Of a stretch of 64,000 bases of DNA, positions 53,683-61,451 are shown piece by piece. A model generated the notes under the pieces. It did no database searches and had not been told where the DNA came from. It saw only the letters and a list, made by a program, of their open reading frames with translations. Position 1 is the stretch's first letter; the number at the start of each line of letters is the position of its first letter. Source of the DNA: Nocardioides lijunqiniae (GTDB lineage Bacteria > Actinomycetota > Actinomycetes > Propionibacteriales > Nocardioidaceae); the NCBI RefSeq assembly GCF_015024225.1, contig NZ_JACJGM010000010.1:102036-166035 (forward strand), read 5' to 3'. The translations under genes and the position numbers were made by a program.

Positions 53683-55086
53683 CTATTCTCGGTCGGAGTC
53701 CAGCAGACGGCGGGCGAGCCGGTGGGCCGCCTCCGGGTGGTCGGGGGCCAGCAGGCCCACGGCCGCCAGGACGTACGCCGAGTCCACGACCACCAGTGCC
53801 CGCTCGGGCAGCTGCCAACCACCCTCCAGGTCGGCGCCGACACTCCCCTCGAAGACGCGAGCGCTGACGCCCGGCCGGCCGTGGCGCAGCACGCCTCCCG
53901 AGCCGACCACCAGGTCCACCTCGCGCAGGTCCTTGCCGGAGCGCTCGACCACCCGGCCCTCGGGCGACACCACGACCCGCGAGCGGCCGGCGTGCCGGCG
54001 CAGGGCCAGGGAGACGGCCGCACGGGCGATCGCCTCGTCGTCGTCCTGGTCCGCGCCGGAGACCGGCAGGAAGCCCGGGTCGGCGGTGCGCCGCTCGGCC
54101 GCGGCGAGGAGCCCGGGCAGCTCGCTCAGCTCGGCGGCCTCGACCGTGCTCGACGCCGACCAGCGCATGCCGAGGTCGCCCTCGACCGTGCGGGTGACCC
54201 GCGTGGTGGCGACGACCTCGCGCGACAGGCCGGCGTCCTCCGGGTCGACGTCGACCACCGAGTGCACGTCGGTGGTCGCGCCGCCGACGTCGACCACGAC
54301 GACGTCGCCGGCGCCCGGCCGCTCCGCGTCCAGGCCGTCGGCGAGCAGCTCGACCCCCGTCAGCACGACGTCGGGGGTGGCACCGCGCACCATCGCGACG
54401 AAGTCCGTGCGGGTGCTGAGGTGCTTGCCTCCGATGACGTGGGCCAGGAACATCTCGCGGATCGCGGCGCGCGCGCTGTCCGGCGCCAGGACGCCGATCG
54501 TCGGCACGACGTTGTCGGCCAGCACGTGGGGCACGTCGCCGAGCACCGCGCTCACCTCGTCCTGCGCCTCGACGTTGCCGGCCACCACGACCGGCCCGTC
54601 CCAACCGCTGGCGACGAGGTCGCGCGCGGCCTGGAGCAGCACCTCGCTGTTGCCGCCGTCGGTGCCACCGGTGAGGAGCAGGACGTCGGGGCGGGCCGTG
54701 TGCCGCAGGTCGCGGTACGGCTCGGGGTCGGGGGCACGACCCGCGGCCGCCAGCACCGCCACCACCTTGCCGCCGCTGGACAGCGCGACCCGGCGTCCGG
54801 CCTCGGCGGTGACCAGCTCCTCGTTGCCGACGACCGCGATCCGGAGCCCGCCGCCGGCGCTCGAGCAGGCCAGCACCTCGGCTCCCTCGGCCCGCGGGTC
54901 GGCCGCCACGAGGGCGGCCAGGCAGGCGTCGTACCCGTCGAGGACGTCGCCGTGACCGTCGACGGGCACGGTCGTGGGGTGCTCGGCCGCGGCGACGACC
55001 CGTGCCGTGGCGAGGTCGACCAGCGAGGCCTTGGTGAACGTCGACCCGAAGTCGACGCAGATCGCGACCGCGCCGTCCTCAGCCAC
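53683..55086 (-). CDS. Glutamate mutase L (MutL)-family ATPase
   Basis: A 467-residue actin/Hsp70-fold ATPase: VAICVDFGSTFTKASLVDL (phosphate 1 loop), ACSSAGGGLRIAVVGNEELVTAEAGRRVALSSGGKVV, DVLLLTGGTDGGNSEVLLQAA, VVVVDVGGATTDVHSV. Family members accompany adenosylcobalamin-dependent glutamate mutase and probably reactivate it. No mutS/mutE or methylaspartate ammonia-lyase gene is present here; instead the gene overlaps metB by 8 bp. A role tied to another B12 mutase or to sulfur metabolism is conceivable. GTG start at 55086. Confidence 0.85.
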   Translation of the reverse strand: MAEDGAVAICVDFGSTFTKASLVDLATARVVAAAEHPTTVPVDGHGDVLDGYDACLAALVAADPRAEGAEVLACSSAGGGLRIAVVGNEELVTAEAGRRVALSSGGKVVAVLAAAGRAPDPEPYRDLRHTARPDVLLLTGGTDGGNSEVLLQAARDLVASGWDGPVVVAGNVEAQDEVSAVLGDVPHVLADNVVPTIGVLAPDSARAAIREMFLAHVIGGKHLSTRTDFVAMVRGATPDVVLTGVELLADGLDAERPGAGDVVVVDVGGATTDVHSVVDVDPEDAGLSREVVATTRVTRTVEGDLGMRWSASSTVEAAELSELPGLLAAAERRTADPGFLPVSGADQDDDEAIARAAVSLALRRHAGRSRVVVSPEGRVVERSGKDLREVDLVVGSGGVLRHGRPGVSARVFEGSVGADLEGGWQLPERALVVVDSAYVLAAVGLLAPDHPEAAHRLARRLLDSDRE

Positions 55087-56263
55087 CGGAGAGGGCGCGG
55101 TCCAGGTCGGCGAGCAGGTCGTCCGCGGTCTCGATGCCGACGCTGAGGCGCACGAGGTCGGACGGCACCTCCAGGTCCGTGCCGGCGACGCTGGCGTGGG
55201 TCATGCGACCGGGGTGCTCGATCAGCGACTCGATCCCGCCCAGCGACTCGGCGAGGGTGAAGACCTCGGCGCGCTCGCAGACGGCCAGCGCCTGCGCCTC
55301 CCCGCCGGTGACGCGGAAGGACACCATGCCCCCGAAGCGCTTCATCTGCCGGCTCGCGACGGCGTGGCCGGGGTGCTCCTCCAGGCCGGGGTAGATGACC
55401 TGCTCCACGGACGGGTGCCGGCTGAGGAAGTCGACGACGAGCTCGGCGTTGTCGCAGTGCCGGTCCATCCGCACGGCGAGCGTCTTGAGCCCGCGGTGGG
55501 TGAGGAAGGAGTCGAACGGTCCGGGCACGGCGCCCATCGCGTTCTGGTGGAACGTGATGGCGTCGGCGGTCTCGAGGTCACGCACGACGACGGCTCCACC
55601 GACGACGTCGGAGTGGCCGCCGACGTACTTGGTCGTCGAGTGGACCACGACGTCGGCGCCGAGGGTCAGCGGCTGCTGCAGGTACGGCGAGGCGAAGGTG
55701 TTGTCGACCACGAGCAGCGCACCCGCCTCGTGGGCCACCGCGGCGAGCGCCTCGATGTCGCCGATGTTGAGCAGCGGGTTGGTCGGCGTCTCGACCCACA
55801 CCAGCCGGGTCCGCCCAGGACGGATCGCGGCCCGCACCGCGTCGACGTCGGAGACGGCCGCAGGGCTGTGCTCGAGGCCCCAGGACTGCTCGACCTTGTC
55901 GAAGAGGCGGAAGGTGCCGCCGTAGGCGTCGTCGGGGATGACGGCGTGGTCGCCCGGGCGGCACAGCGCCCGCACGATGGTGTCCTCGGCGGCGAGGCCG
56001 GAGGCGAAGGCGAAGGCGCGCTCCCCCTCCTCCAGCGACGCGAGGGCACCCTCCAGCGCGGTGCGCGTCGGGTTGGCCGAGCGGCTGTACTCGTAGCCGC
56101 CGCGCAGCCCGCCGACGCCGTCCTGCTTGTACGTCGAGGTGGCGTAGATGGGCGGGATCACCGCGCCCGTGGTGGGGTCGGGCTCGTAGCCGGCGTGGAT
56201 CGCACGCGTCTCGAAGCCTTGGGCCTTGAACGGCTCTGTTGACCTGTGCTGCTGTTCGCTCAC
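55079..56263 (-). CDS. metB: Cystathionine gamma-synthase/lyase
   Basis: A 394-residue PLP transsulfuration enzyme. QGFETRAIHAGYEPDPTTGAVIPPIYATSTY, YEYSRSANPTR, the PLP-lysine motif HSTTKYVGGHSDVVGG and the C-terminal VRLSVGIETADDLLADLDRAL are all typical. In actinobacteria such proteins act as cystathionine gamma-synthase (MetB), and some also as gamma-lyase. It precedes and overlaps the MutL-like gene; in M. tuberculosis metB (Rv1079) is likewise next to greA. Confidence 0.94.
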   Translation of the reverse strand: MSEQQHRSTEPFKAQGFETRAIHAGYEPDPTTGAVIPPIYATSTYKQDGVGGLRGGYEYSRSANPTRTALEGALASLEEGERAFAFASGLAAEDTIVRALCRPGDHAVIPDDAYGGTFRLFDKVEQSWGLEHSPAAVSDVDAVRAAIRPGRTRLVWVETPTNPLLNIGDIEALAAVAHEAGALLVVDNTFASPYLQQPLTLGADVVVHSTTKYVGGHSDVVGGAVVVRDLETADAITFHQNAMGAVPGPFDSFLTHRGLKTLAVRMDRHCDNAELVVDFLSRHPSVEQVIYPGLEEHPGHAVASRQMKRFGGMVSFRVTGGEAQALAVCERAEVFTLAESLGGIESLIEHPGRMTHASVAGTDLEVPSDLVRLSVGIETADDLLADLDRALSGG

Positions 56264-56463
56264 TCAGCGAGCGTACTCAGCGCCGGCGTCGAGGTCATCG
56301 CCCCCGTCGGGCTGGTGATGTCGGACACCGGTCCAGGCACGTCGAGTCATGTGCGTCCCGGGCGGTGTCCCCGCCGACGTGACCCTGGACCTCAGCCGGT
56401 GCTCGGGGGAACGAACCGCCCCTCGCCGGTGTTGAGAGACTAGAACCGACGATAGGAGTCTCC

Positions 56464-57111
56464 GTGTTCTTCTCCCGCACCAAGACCGAGCTCATCGACG
56501 CCGACCAGGCCCTGCCCGGTCGCAGCGAGCGCAACTTCCACCTCACCGACAAGCACGTGGTCCTGGGCACCCCCGTCGTCACCGACGAGGCCCCCGCCGG
56601 CTACGACGTCGCCATCTTCGGCCTGGGCTGCTTCTGGGGCGCCGAGGAGATCTACTGGAAGACGCCCGGGGTCTGGTCGACCTCCGTCGGGTACGCCGGC
56701 GGCCACACGCCGCACCCGTCGTACGAGGAGGTCTGCTCGGGCCGCACCGCCCACACCGAGGCCGTCCGGATCGTCTTCGACCCGGCCCAGGTGTCCTACG
56801 CCGACCTGGTCAAGACGTTCTTCGAGGTCCACGACCCGACGCAGGGCATGCGCCAGGGCAACGACGTCGGCACGCAGTACCGCTCGGCCATCTACGTGAC
56901 CTCACCGGAGCAGGAGAAGGTCGCGCGCGAGCTGACCGACGTCTACGGCGCCGAGCTCGCCCGGCGCGGTCTCGGCGAGATCACCACCGAGGTGCGCGAC
57001 GCCCCGACGTACTACTACGCCGAGGACCAGCACCAGCAGTACCTGGCCAAGAACCCCTTCGGCTACCGCTGCCACGCCAACACCGGTGTGAAGTTCCCGC
57101 AGACCGCCTGA
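56464..57111 (+). CDS. msrA: Peptide-methionine (S)-S-oxide reductase
   Basis: A 215-residue MsrA from GTG 56464 repairing oxidised methionine. The catalytic Cys is in FGLGCFWGAEEIYW (near residue 54); GYAGGHTPHPSYEEVCSGRTAHTEAV, HDPTQGMRQGNDVGTQYRSAIY and the C-terminal YHCANTGV-type segment (FGYRCHANTGV) with a resolving Cys are present. GATAGGAG lies just upstream. It is divergent from metB with a ~200-base gap in which I recognise nothing else. Confidence 0.95.
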   Translation: MFFSRTKTELIDADQALPGRSERNFHLTDKHVVLGTPVVTDEAPAGYDVAIFGLGCFWGAEEIYWKTPGVWSTSVGYAGGHTPHPSYEEVCSGRTAHTEAVRIVFDPAQVSYADLVKTFFEVHDPTQGMRQGNDVGTQYRSAIYVTSPEQEKVARELTDVYGAELARRGLGEITTEVRDAPTYYYAEDQHQQYLAKNPFGYRCHANTGVKFPQTA

Positions 57112-57139
57112 TCCGACATCTGATCCCCGCTTGATCCGC

Positions 57140-57168
57140 GGGGCACGGCGCCGCGTGCGTCGTGCCCC
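57140..57168 (+). terminator. Hairpin terminator between msrA and the YnfA-like gene
   Basis: GGGGCACG (57140-57147) pairs with CGTGCCCC (57161-57168) around a 13-nt loop. It sits 28 bases after the msrA stop and 9 bases after the end of the convergent gene, so it may work in both directions. Confidence 0.65.
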
Positions 57169-57177
57169 GTGGGCGCG

Positions 57178-57516
57178 TCAGGTGGTGCGTCCGGGGGCGT
57201 ACATGATGACGGCGACCCCCACGAGGCAGATGAGGGCCCCGGTCACGTCGTAGCGGTCGGGGCGGAAGCCGTCGAGGGCCATGCCCCAGGCGAGGGAGCC
57301 GGCGACGAAGACGCCGCCGTAGGCCGCGAGGATCCGGCCGAAGTTCGCGTCCGGCTGCAGGGTGGCGACGAAGCCGTAGATGCCCAGGGCGATGATCCCG
57401 GCGCCGATCCAGAGCCAGCCGCGGTGCTCCCGCACGCCCTGCCACACCAGCCAGGCGCCGCCGATCTCGGCGATCGCGGCCCCGACGAACAGGGCGATGC
57501 TGCGCAGCGTGTCCAC
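57178..57516 (-). CDS. YnfA (UPF0060) family membrane protein
   Basis: A 112-residue protein from GTG 57516 with four membrane helices. [50 protein letters not shown] and [43 protein letters not shown] match UPF0060/YnfA, an SMR-like family reported to act in drug efflux in some enterobacteria. The 112-residue length is standard; the frame is open upstream, but that sequence is not hydrophobic. Confidence 0.9.
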   Translation of the reverse strand: MDTLRSIALFVGAAIAEIGGAWLVWQGVREHRGWLWIGAGIIALGIYGFVATLQPDANFGRILAAYGGVFVAGSLAWGMALDGFRPDRYDVTGALICLVGVAVIMYAPGRTT

Positions 57517-57617
57517 GCGCGCCAGCCTAGGCCCGACGGGTGTCGTGCCGGCCCGGTCCCGTTCGTAGACGGGGTGAAGCGGGCACCGGGCCCGCAAGCG
57601 AGACAAGGGAGCACGAC

Positions 57618-57989
57618 ATGGCCGAGTACCTCCTCTACTTCAACCAGCAGTGGGTCGGCGACCACCCCGAGGAGTGGTTCCGCGACAAGGGGCCCCGCGC
57701 GATGGCGGTCGTCCACGAGATGGAGGACGCAGGCGTCCACGTCTTCTCCGGTGGCCTCGAGGAGGAGGACGGTCCCGTCTACAGCGCCGACCCGACCGGC
57801 GACGAGGTCCTGGTCACCGACGGGCCCTACGTCGAGACCAAGGAGTTCCTGGGCGGCTTCGCGATCGTGGACGTGCCCGACGACGAGGCCGCGACGATGT
57901 GGGCCGCCAAGATCGCCGAGGCGTGCGGCTGGGCTCACGAGGTGCGCCGCTTCAAGCCCCGACCCGACGCCCAGCAACGACGTCCGTAA
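57618..57989 (+). CDS. YciI-like (YCII/DGPF) protein
   Basis: A 123-residue ferredoxin-like-fold protein. The family core runs [27 protein letters not shown] and [36 protein letters not shown] is the DGPF motif. The family has a His/Asp pair of unclear function and often accompanies ECF sigma factors, though none is adjacent. A GGGAGC site precedes the ATG. Confidence 0.88.
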   Translation: MAEYLLYFNQQWVGDHPEEWFRDKGPRAMAVVHEMEDAGVHVFSGGLEEEDGPVYSADPTGDEVLVTDGPYVETKEFLGGFAIVDVPDDEAATMWAAKIAEACGWAHEVRRFKPRPDAQQRRP

Positions 57990-58017
57990 CGACGCCCGCA
58001 ACGACCCCAGGAGCCAC

Positions 58018-58632
58018 GTGCAGACGTTCCTCCCCTACCCCGACTTCGCGCGCTCGGCCCGGGCGCTGGACCGCCAGCGCCTGGGCAAGCAGCGCGTGGA
58101 GACCATCCAGGTGGTGCGCGCGCTGACCCGGCCCGGCTACGGCTGGGCAAACCACCCGGCCGCGCTCATGTGGAAGGGGTACGAGGAGGCGCTCGGCCGC
58201 TACGGGCTCGTGTGCTGCGAGGCGTGGACCGACCTCGGCTTCGGCGACACGTGCGCCGCCACGATCGTGGCCGACCTCGGCACGGCCGGGGTGCGGAGCC
58301 CGCGGAGCCAGGAGGAGCTGGCCGCCGCCGGCGCCCTGCCCTCCTGGCTCGGCGACGAGGACCTGCACCTCAGCCACCGGTCCGCGCTCGTGCGCAAGGA
58401 CCCCGAGCACTACCGACCGCTCTTCCCGGACGCGCCCGACGACCTGCCCTACGTGTGGCCGGTCCGCTCCGCGGCGGTGGTGGCGGCGGAGGAGCGCCGG
58501 GCCGCCGCCGCCGTACGCCGTCAGGAGCGGCAGGTCGAGCGCGAGCGGCTCGAGGCGGAGCGCGCGCGTCGACGCCGGAGCCGGGCCGCGAAGAAGGCCT
58601 GGGAGACCCGACGCCGCAACGCCGGCGCGTAG
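58018..58632 (+). CDS. MSMEG_6728 family protein (pyrimidine-dimer glycosylase-like)
   Basis: A 204-residue protein from GTG 58018 with CAGGAG upstream. VQTFLPYPDFARSARALDRQRLGKQRVETIQVVRAL, GWANHPAALMWKGYEEAL, DLHLSHRSALVRKDPEHYRPLF and YVWP are the hallmarks of this family, distantly related to T4-type pyrimidine dimer glycosylase. A basic coiled Arg/Glu/Ala tail (~55 residues) ends the protein. DNA repair is an inference from the fold. It begins 28 bases after the YciI-like gene. Confidence 0.82.
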   Translation: MQTFLPYPDFARSARALDRQRLGKQRVETIQVVRALTRPGYGWANHPAALMWKGYEEALGRYGLVCCEAWTDLGFGDTCAATIVADLGTAGVRSPRSQEELAAAGALPSWLGDEDLHLSHRSALVRKDPEHYRPLFPDAPDDLPYVWPVRSAAVVAAEERRAAAAVRRQERQVERERLEAERARRRRSRAAKKAWETRRRNAGA

Positions 58633-58722
58633 CGAGTTCTGAGGGGTACCCGGCGTCGGCGTCGCTCACTACGGTGGGCCGCGCCGCACATCAGCGCTGT
58701 CGCCCACCACGGAGGTCGTCGG

Positions 58723-59136
58723 ATGACCGAGTTCCCCCGCCTGCTGCACACCGTGCTCGACACCACCGAGCCGCGGGCGCTCGCGGAGTTCTACCGCGTG
58801 CTGCTCGGCCTGCGCTACCGCCCCGGCGACGAGCCCCCAGCGGACGGCTCTCCCGACGCACCCGACTGGCTGGTGCTCACCGAGGACGACGGCTCGCGCG
58901 TGCTGGCCTTCCAGCTCGTCGACCGGCTGACGCCGACCACCTGGCCCGACCACACGGTCCCGATGCAGCTGCACCTCGACCTCACGGTGTCGGACGCCGC
59001 CGAGCTCGAGCGGCAGCGTGAGCGGGCGCTGGCCCTGGGCGCCCGTGAGCTGGTCGATCGCACCGACGACCCCGACGAGCCCCTCCACGTCTTCGCCGAC
59101 CTCGCTGGACACCCGTTCTGCATCTTCGTCGGATGA
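58723..59136 (+). CDS. VOC (glyoxalase/bleomycin-resistance) family protein
   Basis: A 137-residue protein with the paired beta-alpha-beta-beta-beta modules of the VOC superfamily: LLHTVLDTTEPRALAEFYRVLLGLRYRPGDE and MQLHLDLTVSDAAELERQRERALALGAREL...ADLAGHPFCIFV. Candidate metal ligands are His9-equivalent, His in QLHLDL and a late Glu/Cys position, but the typical terminal Glu is not obvious. It is coupled by ATGA overlap to a GNAT gene. Confidence 0.85.
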   Translation: MTEFPRLLHTVLDTTEPRALAEFYRVLLGLRYRPGDEPPADGSPDAPDWLVLTEDDGSRVLAFQLVDRLTPTTWPDHTVPMQLHLDLTVSDAAELERQRERALALGARELVDRTDDPDEPLHVFADLAGHPFCIFVG

Positions 59137-59738
59137 GCGCGGAGCCGCAGCTGACGGTCGTGCCGGCCAACGAGGTCGGCTGGGAGGACCTGGAGACGGT
59201 CTTCGGCACCCGCGGCAACGGGCACCGCTGCCAGTGCCAGCGCTACAAGCTCGCCGTCGGTGAGAGCTTCGCCGGGTTCCCGCAGGAGGAGCGGGCGTTC
59301 CGGCTGCGCACGCAGACCGACAGCGGCCACCCCGACTCCGGGACGACCAGCGGTCTCGTGGCCCACCTCGGCGACGAGCCCGTCGGCTGGTGCGCGGTCG
59401 AGCCGCGCACGGCGTACGACGGTCTGGTCCGCACCAGCAACCGCGTCGTGTGGACCGGCCGCGACGAGGACCGCACCGACGACACCGTCTGGGCCGTCAC
59501 CTGCCTCTTCACCCGCGCCGGCTTCCGCCGTCGCGGCGTCAGCCGGGCGCTGGCCGCCGCTGCCATCGACTTCGCCCGGGAGCGTGGCGCGCGCGCCCTG
59601 GAGGCCTACCCCATCGTCACGAACAAGGTCATCGACGAGGAGCTCCACGTCGGCACCCTCCGCACGTTCGCCGACGCCGGCCTGAGGGAGGTCACGCACC
59701 CCACGGCGAGGCGCGTGGTGATGCGCATCGACTTCTGA
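59133..59738 (+). CDS. GNAT family N-acetyltransferase
   Basis: A 201-residue acetyltransferase. The N-terminal part has NGHRCQCQRYKLAVGESF, a Cys-rich loop found in one actinobacterial GNAT subfamily. The acetyl-CoA loop is FTRAGFRRRGVSRALAAAAIDFARERGARALEAYP (motif A, R-x-x-G-V-x-R). The substrate is unknown. It starts within the stop of the VOC gene, so the two products may act together in resistance or detoxification. Confidence 0.88.
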   Translation: MSAEPQLTVVPANEVGWEDLETVFGTRGNGHRCQCQRYKLAVGESFAGFPQEERAFRLRTQTDSGHPDSGTTSGLVAHLGDEPVGWCAVEPRTAYDGLVRTSNRVVWTGRDEDRTDDTVWAVTCLFTRAGFRRRGVSRALAAAAIDFARERGARALEAYPIVTNKVIDEELHVGTLRTFADAGLREVTHPTARRVVMRIDF

Positions 59739-59860
59739 GGCTCCCTCCCGCTAGGCCGCCGGCATCCGGGACGCGAGTCGCTCCAGGCCCGCGAGCGAGG
59801 TGGTCGGTGCGCCTCATGGCCCCGATCCCCCCGCGTCAACCGGCCGACGACGCGCCGACA

Positions 59861-59873
59861 GCCCCGCCGGGGC
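59861..59873. terminator. Short GC hairpin between GNAT and HNH genes
   Basis: GCCCC-GCC-GGGGC at 59861-59873, followed by GGGG. It lies 15 bases beyond the end of the first HNH gene on the minus strand. The rest of 59739-59887 has no supported gene. Confidence 0.4.
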
Positions 59874-59887
59874 GGGGTGTGGGGCGC

Positions 59888-61150
59888 TCAGGGTCGTCGT
59901 TCGGGCTCGAGCGGGGTGGTGCCGGTGTGGTCGCGGCGGTAGGCGTGCCCGAAGGGCGAGTGCCACAGGTAGGTGCCGCGGTCGAGGACGTCGTAGGTCC
60001 AGCGGCCGTGCGTCTTCAGGCAGTGGTGCCCACGGCACAGGGGTGCGGTGTTGCACGAGCAGGTCGGGCCGCCCTCGGCGTGGGGGATCGTGTGGTCGAT
60101 GTCGCAGCGGGCTGCGGGTCTGGTGCACCACGGGAAGACACAGGTGTGATCGACGAGCTCGTCCGGCTCGCGGAGCCGGTCCGGCACCTCGTACGCGGCC
60201 ACGTGGACGTGGTCGGCCAGGTCGCGGACCGGTTTCACGATCACGCGGGTGTCGGGGTTGCCGCACCAGGTCCGGATCGTCTGGGCCAGCACCGGTGTCC
60301 GGGTGTTGCCCAGCCGGCCGACCCCGTCGAGGTCCTCGTGCACGTGGACCACCACTTCGGTGGTTGAGGTGCGAGCGCAGCGAGCCTCGAAACCACCCTC
60401 AGCGGCGTCCTCGAACGGCAAGGAGTCATACCCGCGAGCCAGGTCCCCAGCCGCGATCGAGCGACGCACGTCGAGCGACTCCTCGGACCCGGCGGCCTTG
60501 ATCTCAGCAGCGCGCCGCGAGATCGCGGTGTCGAAGTCGAGGGCGTCGACGTAGTCCAGGGTCCCGGTGACCTCGACGGTCCCGTTGATCGACACCTCGC
60601 CCTTGTGGACCTCGAGCCGCCGCCCGTCGGCGGCGAGCCGGCGGGCTTTCTCGGCGGCCTCGGGGTCGAACCGGGCTTGGGCGGCGGTGATCTGTCGTTC
60701 GATCTCGGCGTAGGACACCGAGTGCGCACAGAAACCCACCGCCTGATCGACGTAGGCCGCGGCCTCGGAGGACAACGCCATGGTGTGCTCGGCGATCCAG
60801 CGGGCCTTGTAGAACGGCAGCTCCATCGCCTCGACGCGTCCCCAGATCCGGAGCAGGCGGTAGCGGGTCTCGAGCGTCGCACCGACGTAGCGCTTCGCGG
60901 CGTCGGTGGACATGCCGAGCGCAGCGCCGAGCTCCATGACCGCGAACTCGCTGACCCAGGGTGCGCCGTCGCCGGCGAGGGGGATGCCGTGGTCGCCGAA
61001 CGAGGCCTCGCCCTCGTCGGTGGTGGTGTGCAGGGTGCACCACTTCAGGACGCCGTGGAGGGTGTCGAGCTCGGCTTTGGCTTGGTCTGCCTTGCCCGCG
61101 CGGACCTGGGCCAGCACGGCGCTGGCCTCGGGTCCGGTGGGGTTGCTCAT
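59888..61150 (-). CDS. DUF222/HNH endonuclease-like protein, copy 1
   Basis: A 420-residue protein of the DUF222 (13E12-repeat) family. The N-terminal two thirds are helical DUF222 (MELGAALGMSTDAAKRYVGATLETRYRLLRIWGRVEAMELPFYKARWIAEHT). The C-terminal HNH domain reads CVFPWCTRPAARCDIDHTIPHAEGGPTCSCNTAPLCRGHHCLKTHGRW, with DIDH, N and H..H in place. Between them, residues of the segment GGFEARCARTSTTEV are encoded by a dispersed palindromic repeat lying in frame. Start at ATG 61150; the frame stays open upstream. Identical to the copy at 61452-62714. Confidence 0.9.
   Translation of the reverse strand: MSNPTGPEASAVLAQVRAGKADQAKAELDTLHGVLKWCTLHTTTDEGEASFGDHGIPLAGDGAPWVSEFAVMELGAALGMSTDAAKRYVGATLETRYRLLRIWGRVEAMELPFYKARWIAEHTMALSSEAAAYVDQAVGFCAHSVSYAEIERQITAAQARFDPEAAEKARRLAADGRRLEVHKGEVSINGTVEVTGTLDYVDALDFDTAISRRAAEIKAAGSEESLDVRRSIAAGDLARGYDSLPFEDAAEGGFEARCARTSTTEVVVHVHEDLDGVGRLGNTRTPVLAQTIRTWCGNPDTRVIVKPVRDLADHVHVAAYEVPDRLREPDELVDHTCVFPWCTRPAARCDIDHTIPHAEGGPTCSCNTAPLCRGHHCLKTHGRWTYDVLDRGTYLWHSPFGHAYRRDHTGTTPLEPERRP
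60360..60398. repeat. GGTTGAGG/CTCGAAACC repeat inside HNH gene copy 1
   Basis: GGTGGTTGAGGTGCGAGCG...CGAGCCTCGAAACCACC, 39 bp with complementary ends, lies in frame within the coding sequence and encodes GGFEARCARTSTTE on the minus strand. The same repeat is intergenic at 32651. Confidence 0.9.
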
Positions 61151-61256
61151 GGGTCTACTCAAGCACTGGCCACCGACAGTCGAAGGCCTGAACCGACCGT
61201 CAGGAGGCCTTGTCCACAAGGGGCTTCGAGTATTTCCTTGATCCCTTTTTCGGTGG

Positions 61257-61295
61257 GGTGGTTTCGAGACTCGCTTCGCTCGCACCTCAACCACC
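61257..61295. repeat. GGTTGAGG/CTCGAAACC repeat upstream of HNH gene copy 1
   Basis: GGTGGTTTCGAGACTCGC...GCACCTCAACCACC, in opposite orientation to the in-gene copy. About 15 bp further, at 61309-61326, another unit starts (TTGGTTGAGGAGGTTGCG) and is cut off by the IS481 end. No gene is seen between 61151 and 61451. Confidence 0.88.
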
Positions 61296-61331
61296 GACGG
61301 CTGCCTCGTTGGTTGAGGAGGTTGCGCTAGC

Positions 61332-61451
61332 TGTGATGTCCAGGCACGTTGGTCGAGAAGGTGTGAGGACACGATCTGATGTCGTAGATGGGTGAAGGCC
61401 CCCTGTTGTGAAGTGGAGCTGTCTAGTTCACCGCTTCGCCAACAGGAGGCC
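61332..61451 (+). mobile_element. Truncated left end of an IS481-family element
   Basis: The first 120 bp of the IS at 62896 (left inverted repeat TGTGATGTCCAG, promoter region and ribosome site CAGGAGGCC) preceded by the same GCTAGC. It breaks off one base before the transposase start region and joins directly to the stop codon of HNH copy 2. It is the product of the tandem duplication, not an independent insertion. Confidence 0.9.

Noticed and set aside
59752..59814. Minus-strand fragment ending APTTSLAGLERLASRMPAA, like a protein C-terminus
   Set aside because: Only about 20 codons, closed upstream by a TGA in the same frame. It might be a remnant of a lost gene but cannot be supported.
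61332..61451. Independent second IS481 insertion
   Set aside because: Its left flank is identical to that of the complete element for more than 1.4 kb, so it was copied with the tandem duplication rather than inserted separately.
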